The translations under genes were made by a program, and so were the position numbers. Below the pieces are notes generated by a model, which was given only the letters and a program-made list of their open reading frames with translations, made no database searches and was not told the DNA's origin. A stretch of 6,129 bases of DNA. Origin: Patescibacteria group bacterium (GTDB lineage: Bacteria > Patescibacteriota > Microgenomatia > UBA10105). The DNA is taken from contig DQGR01000040.1 in assembly GCA_003524845.1 (NCBI GenBank), positions 1 to 6,129 on the forward strand, in the 5' to 3' direction. Shown here piece by piece: positions 6,051 to 6,129 of the stretch (positions are counted from its first letter, which is position 1; each line of letters starts with the position of its first letter).

Positions 6051-6129
6051 TTAGTATGCAGGTTTTAGTAAGAAGATTGCAAGGATCAATTTAATTGCTA
6101 AGAGTATCCCCAACCCGATCAAAATTAGT
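6051..6129 (-). CDS. C-terminal end of an unidentified membrane protein (5' part outside window)
   Basis: On the minus strand the frame is open from the window edge to a TAA at 6053-6051 and encodes 25 residues, LILIGLGILLAIKLILAIFL followed by LKPAY. The stretch is almost entirely hydrophobic with one internal Lys, as expected of a C-terminal membrane helix. The stop codon is only 4 bases from the ATG of the cohesin gene, a spacing typical of co-transcribed genes. No other frame here gives a convincing protein. The family cannot be named from so little sequence; a membrane protein of the same surface operon is a reasonable inference. Confidence 0.5.
   Translation of the reverse strand, partial: LILIGLGILLAIKLILAIFLLKPAY
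6053..6082 (-). promoter_or_regulatory. Weak candidate promoter for the cohesin gene (possibly leaderless)
   Basis: On the minus strand, TTGCAA (6082-6077) and CATACT (6058-6053) are 18 bases apart; each has 4 of 6 consensus matches. Initiation 7 bases later would fall on the A of the ATG at 6046. It lies inside the end of the preceding gene. Co-transcription with that gene is at least as likely. Confidence 0.2.

Overview
The window looks like chromosomal sequence from an uncultivated Patescibacteria/CPR bacterium, most likely of the Microgenomates group. This is inferred from gene style: large surface proteins held by one N-terminal membrane helix, followed at once by a short basic motif; a cohesin-domain protein with no cellulosome genes nearby; and a GalU with non-E. 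coli signature segments. No ribosomal or other phylogenetic marker is present, so the placement is tentative. The standard bacterial code fits all genes.

Layout: two plus-strand genes on the left converge on a minus-strand cluster on the right. (1) 1-393 (+) is the 3' end of a protein that resembles the C-terminal part of a six-hairpin glycosidase. (2) 428-3421 (+) encodes a 997-residue membrane-anchored protein with an extremely cysteine-rich N-terminal half and a cysteine-free C-terminal half carrying a HEETH-x5-DLY motif, which suggests an undescribed metzincin-like zinc peptidase. (3) 3422-3519 is the convergent intergenic region, with a plausible terminator for the minus-strand side. (4) 3520-4386 (-) is galU, preceded by a good sigma70-type promoter at 4433-4462. 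(5) 4475-6046 (-) encodes a surface protein with two cohesin domains, one fibronectin III domain, a Pro/Ser/Thr-rich linker and a membrane helix at each end. (6) 6051-6129 (-) is the last 25 codons of a further gene ending in a hydrophobic helix, only 4 bases before the start of gene 5.

Together the window reads as a cell-surface locus: two envelope-anchored extracellular proteins, an enzyme making UDP-glucose for surface glycans, and possibly a carbohydrate-active enzyme. Both anchored proteins share a [DE]-[IL]-R-[QE]-[RK]-A motif just outside the first membrane helix. The most novel element is the cysteine-rich protein with the putative peptidase site. None of the three complete genes has a recognisable Shine-Dalgarno sequence. 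No stretch over 300 bases lacks a gene, and no tRNA, rRNA, CRISPR array or mobile element was seen.
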